NCBI GenBank assembly: GCA_011620445.1
Contig: WOZB01000017.1
Coordinates: 1-5,488, forward strand
DNA from: Anaerolineaceae bacterium
GTDB lineage: Bacteria > Chloroflexota > Anaerolineae > Anaerolineales > Anaerolineaceae
Reading direction: 5' to 3'
Length of the DNA stretch: 5,488 bases
Within the stretch, counting starts at the first letter, position 1. Each line of letters opens with the position of its first letter. A program made the position numbers and the translations under genes. The notes under the pieces were generated by a model that saw only the letters and a program-made list of their open reading frames with translations, was not told the origin of the DNA and made no database searches. Of the stretch, positions 5,477 through 5,488 are shown piece by piece.

Positions 5477-5488
5477 ATGTTTGCTGTC
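5477..5488 (+). CDS. Possible start of a downstream gene (only four codons visible)
   Basis: An ATG at 5477 begins an open stretch reading Met-Phe-Ala-Val to the end of the window, with a weak purine-rich AGGCGAG about 5 bases in front. The same frame is open back to a GTG at 5435. Too little is visible to assign any function, and it could be chance. Confidence 0.27.

Overview
The window is about 50% GC, densely packed bacterial chromosome with small overlapping gene clusters and Shine-Dalgarno-type starts. The gene content and protein style (a short ceramidase-like hydrolase, two HAD phosphatases, NagA beside a Gfo/Idh/MocA oxidoreductase, and small unnamed membrane proteins) would fit an anaerobic heterotroph such as a member of the Anaerolineae (Chloroflexota). 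That assignment is an inference from the look of the proteins. There is no rRNA, tRNA, mobile element, CRISPR array or other sign of recent transfer.

Layout. Positions 1-1376 (+) hold a tightly coupled three-gene run: the C-terminal end of a neutral/alkaline ceramidase-like hydrolase, a 144-residue membrane protein, and an MtnX/PSP-like HAD phosphatase. The junctions have zero spacing and a TGATG overlap, so this is almost certainly one transcript. Positions 1380-1985 (-) hold an unrecognised four-helix membrane protein that converges on the phosphatase with only 3 bases between stop codons. I move its start inward to an ATG with a good ribosome binding site, which leaves a 71-base divergent spacer (1986-2056). 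From there, 2057-4383 (+) carries nagA (N-acetylglucosamine-6-phosphate deacetylase) and a coupled Gfo/Idh/MocA-family NAD(P) oxidoreductase. Positions 4470-5306 (-) hold a Cof-type HAD-IIB sugar-phosphatase-like gene, which converges on the oxidoreductase across a strong hairpin terminator at 4415-4442. Positions 5307-5476 are an intergenic stretch with a near-consensus promoter for the HAD-IIB gene, an 8-bp inverted repeat, and possibly the start of another + strand gene at 5477.

How the genes may work together. NagA removes the acetyl group from GlcNAc-6-phosphate made during amino-sugar or peptidoglycan recycling. The coupled oxidoreductase probably acts on a sugar or amino-sugar derivative, but its substrate cannot be read from sequence. 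The first cluster pairs a lipid-amidase-like enzyme with a membrane protein and a small-molecule phosphatase. A role in envelope lipid or headgroup turnover is a reasonable but untested guess.

I do not see a clearly new defence, mobile or signalling system. The most useful observations are the probable leaderless transcript of the HAD-IIB gene, the start-site correction at the divergent spacer, and the two coupled gene sets whose joint function is unassigned.
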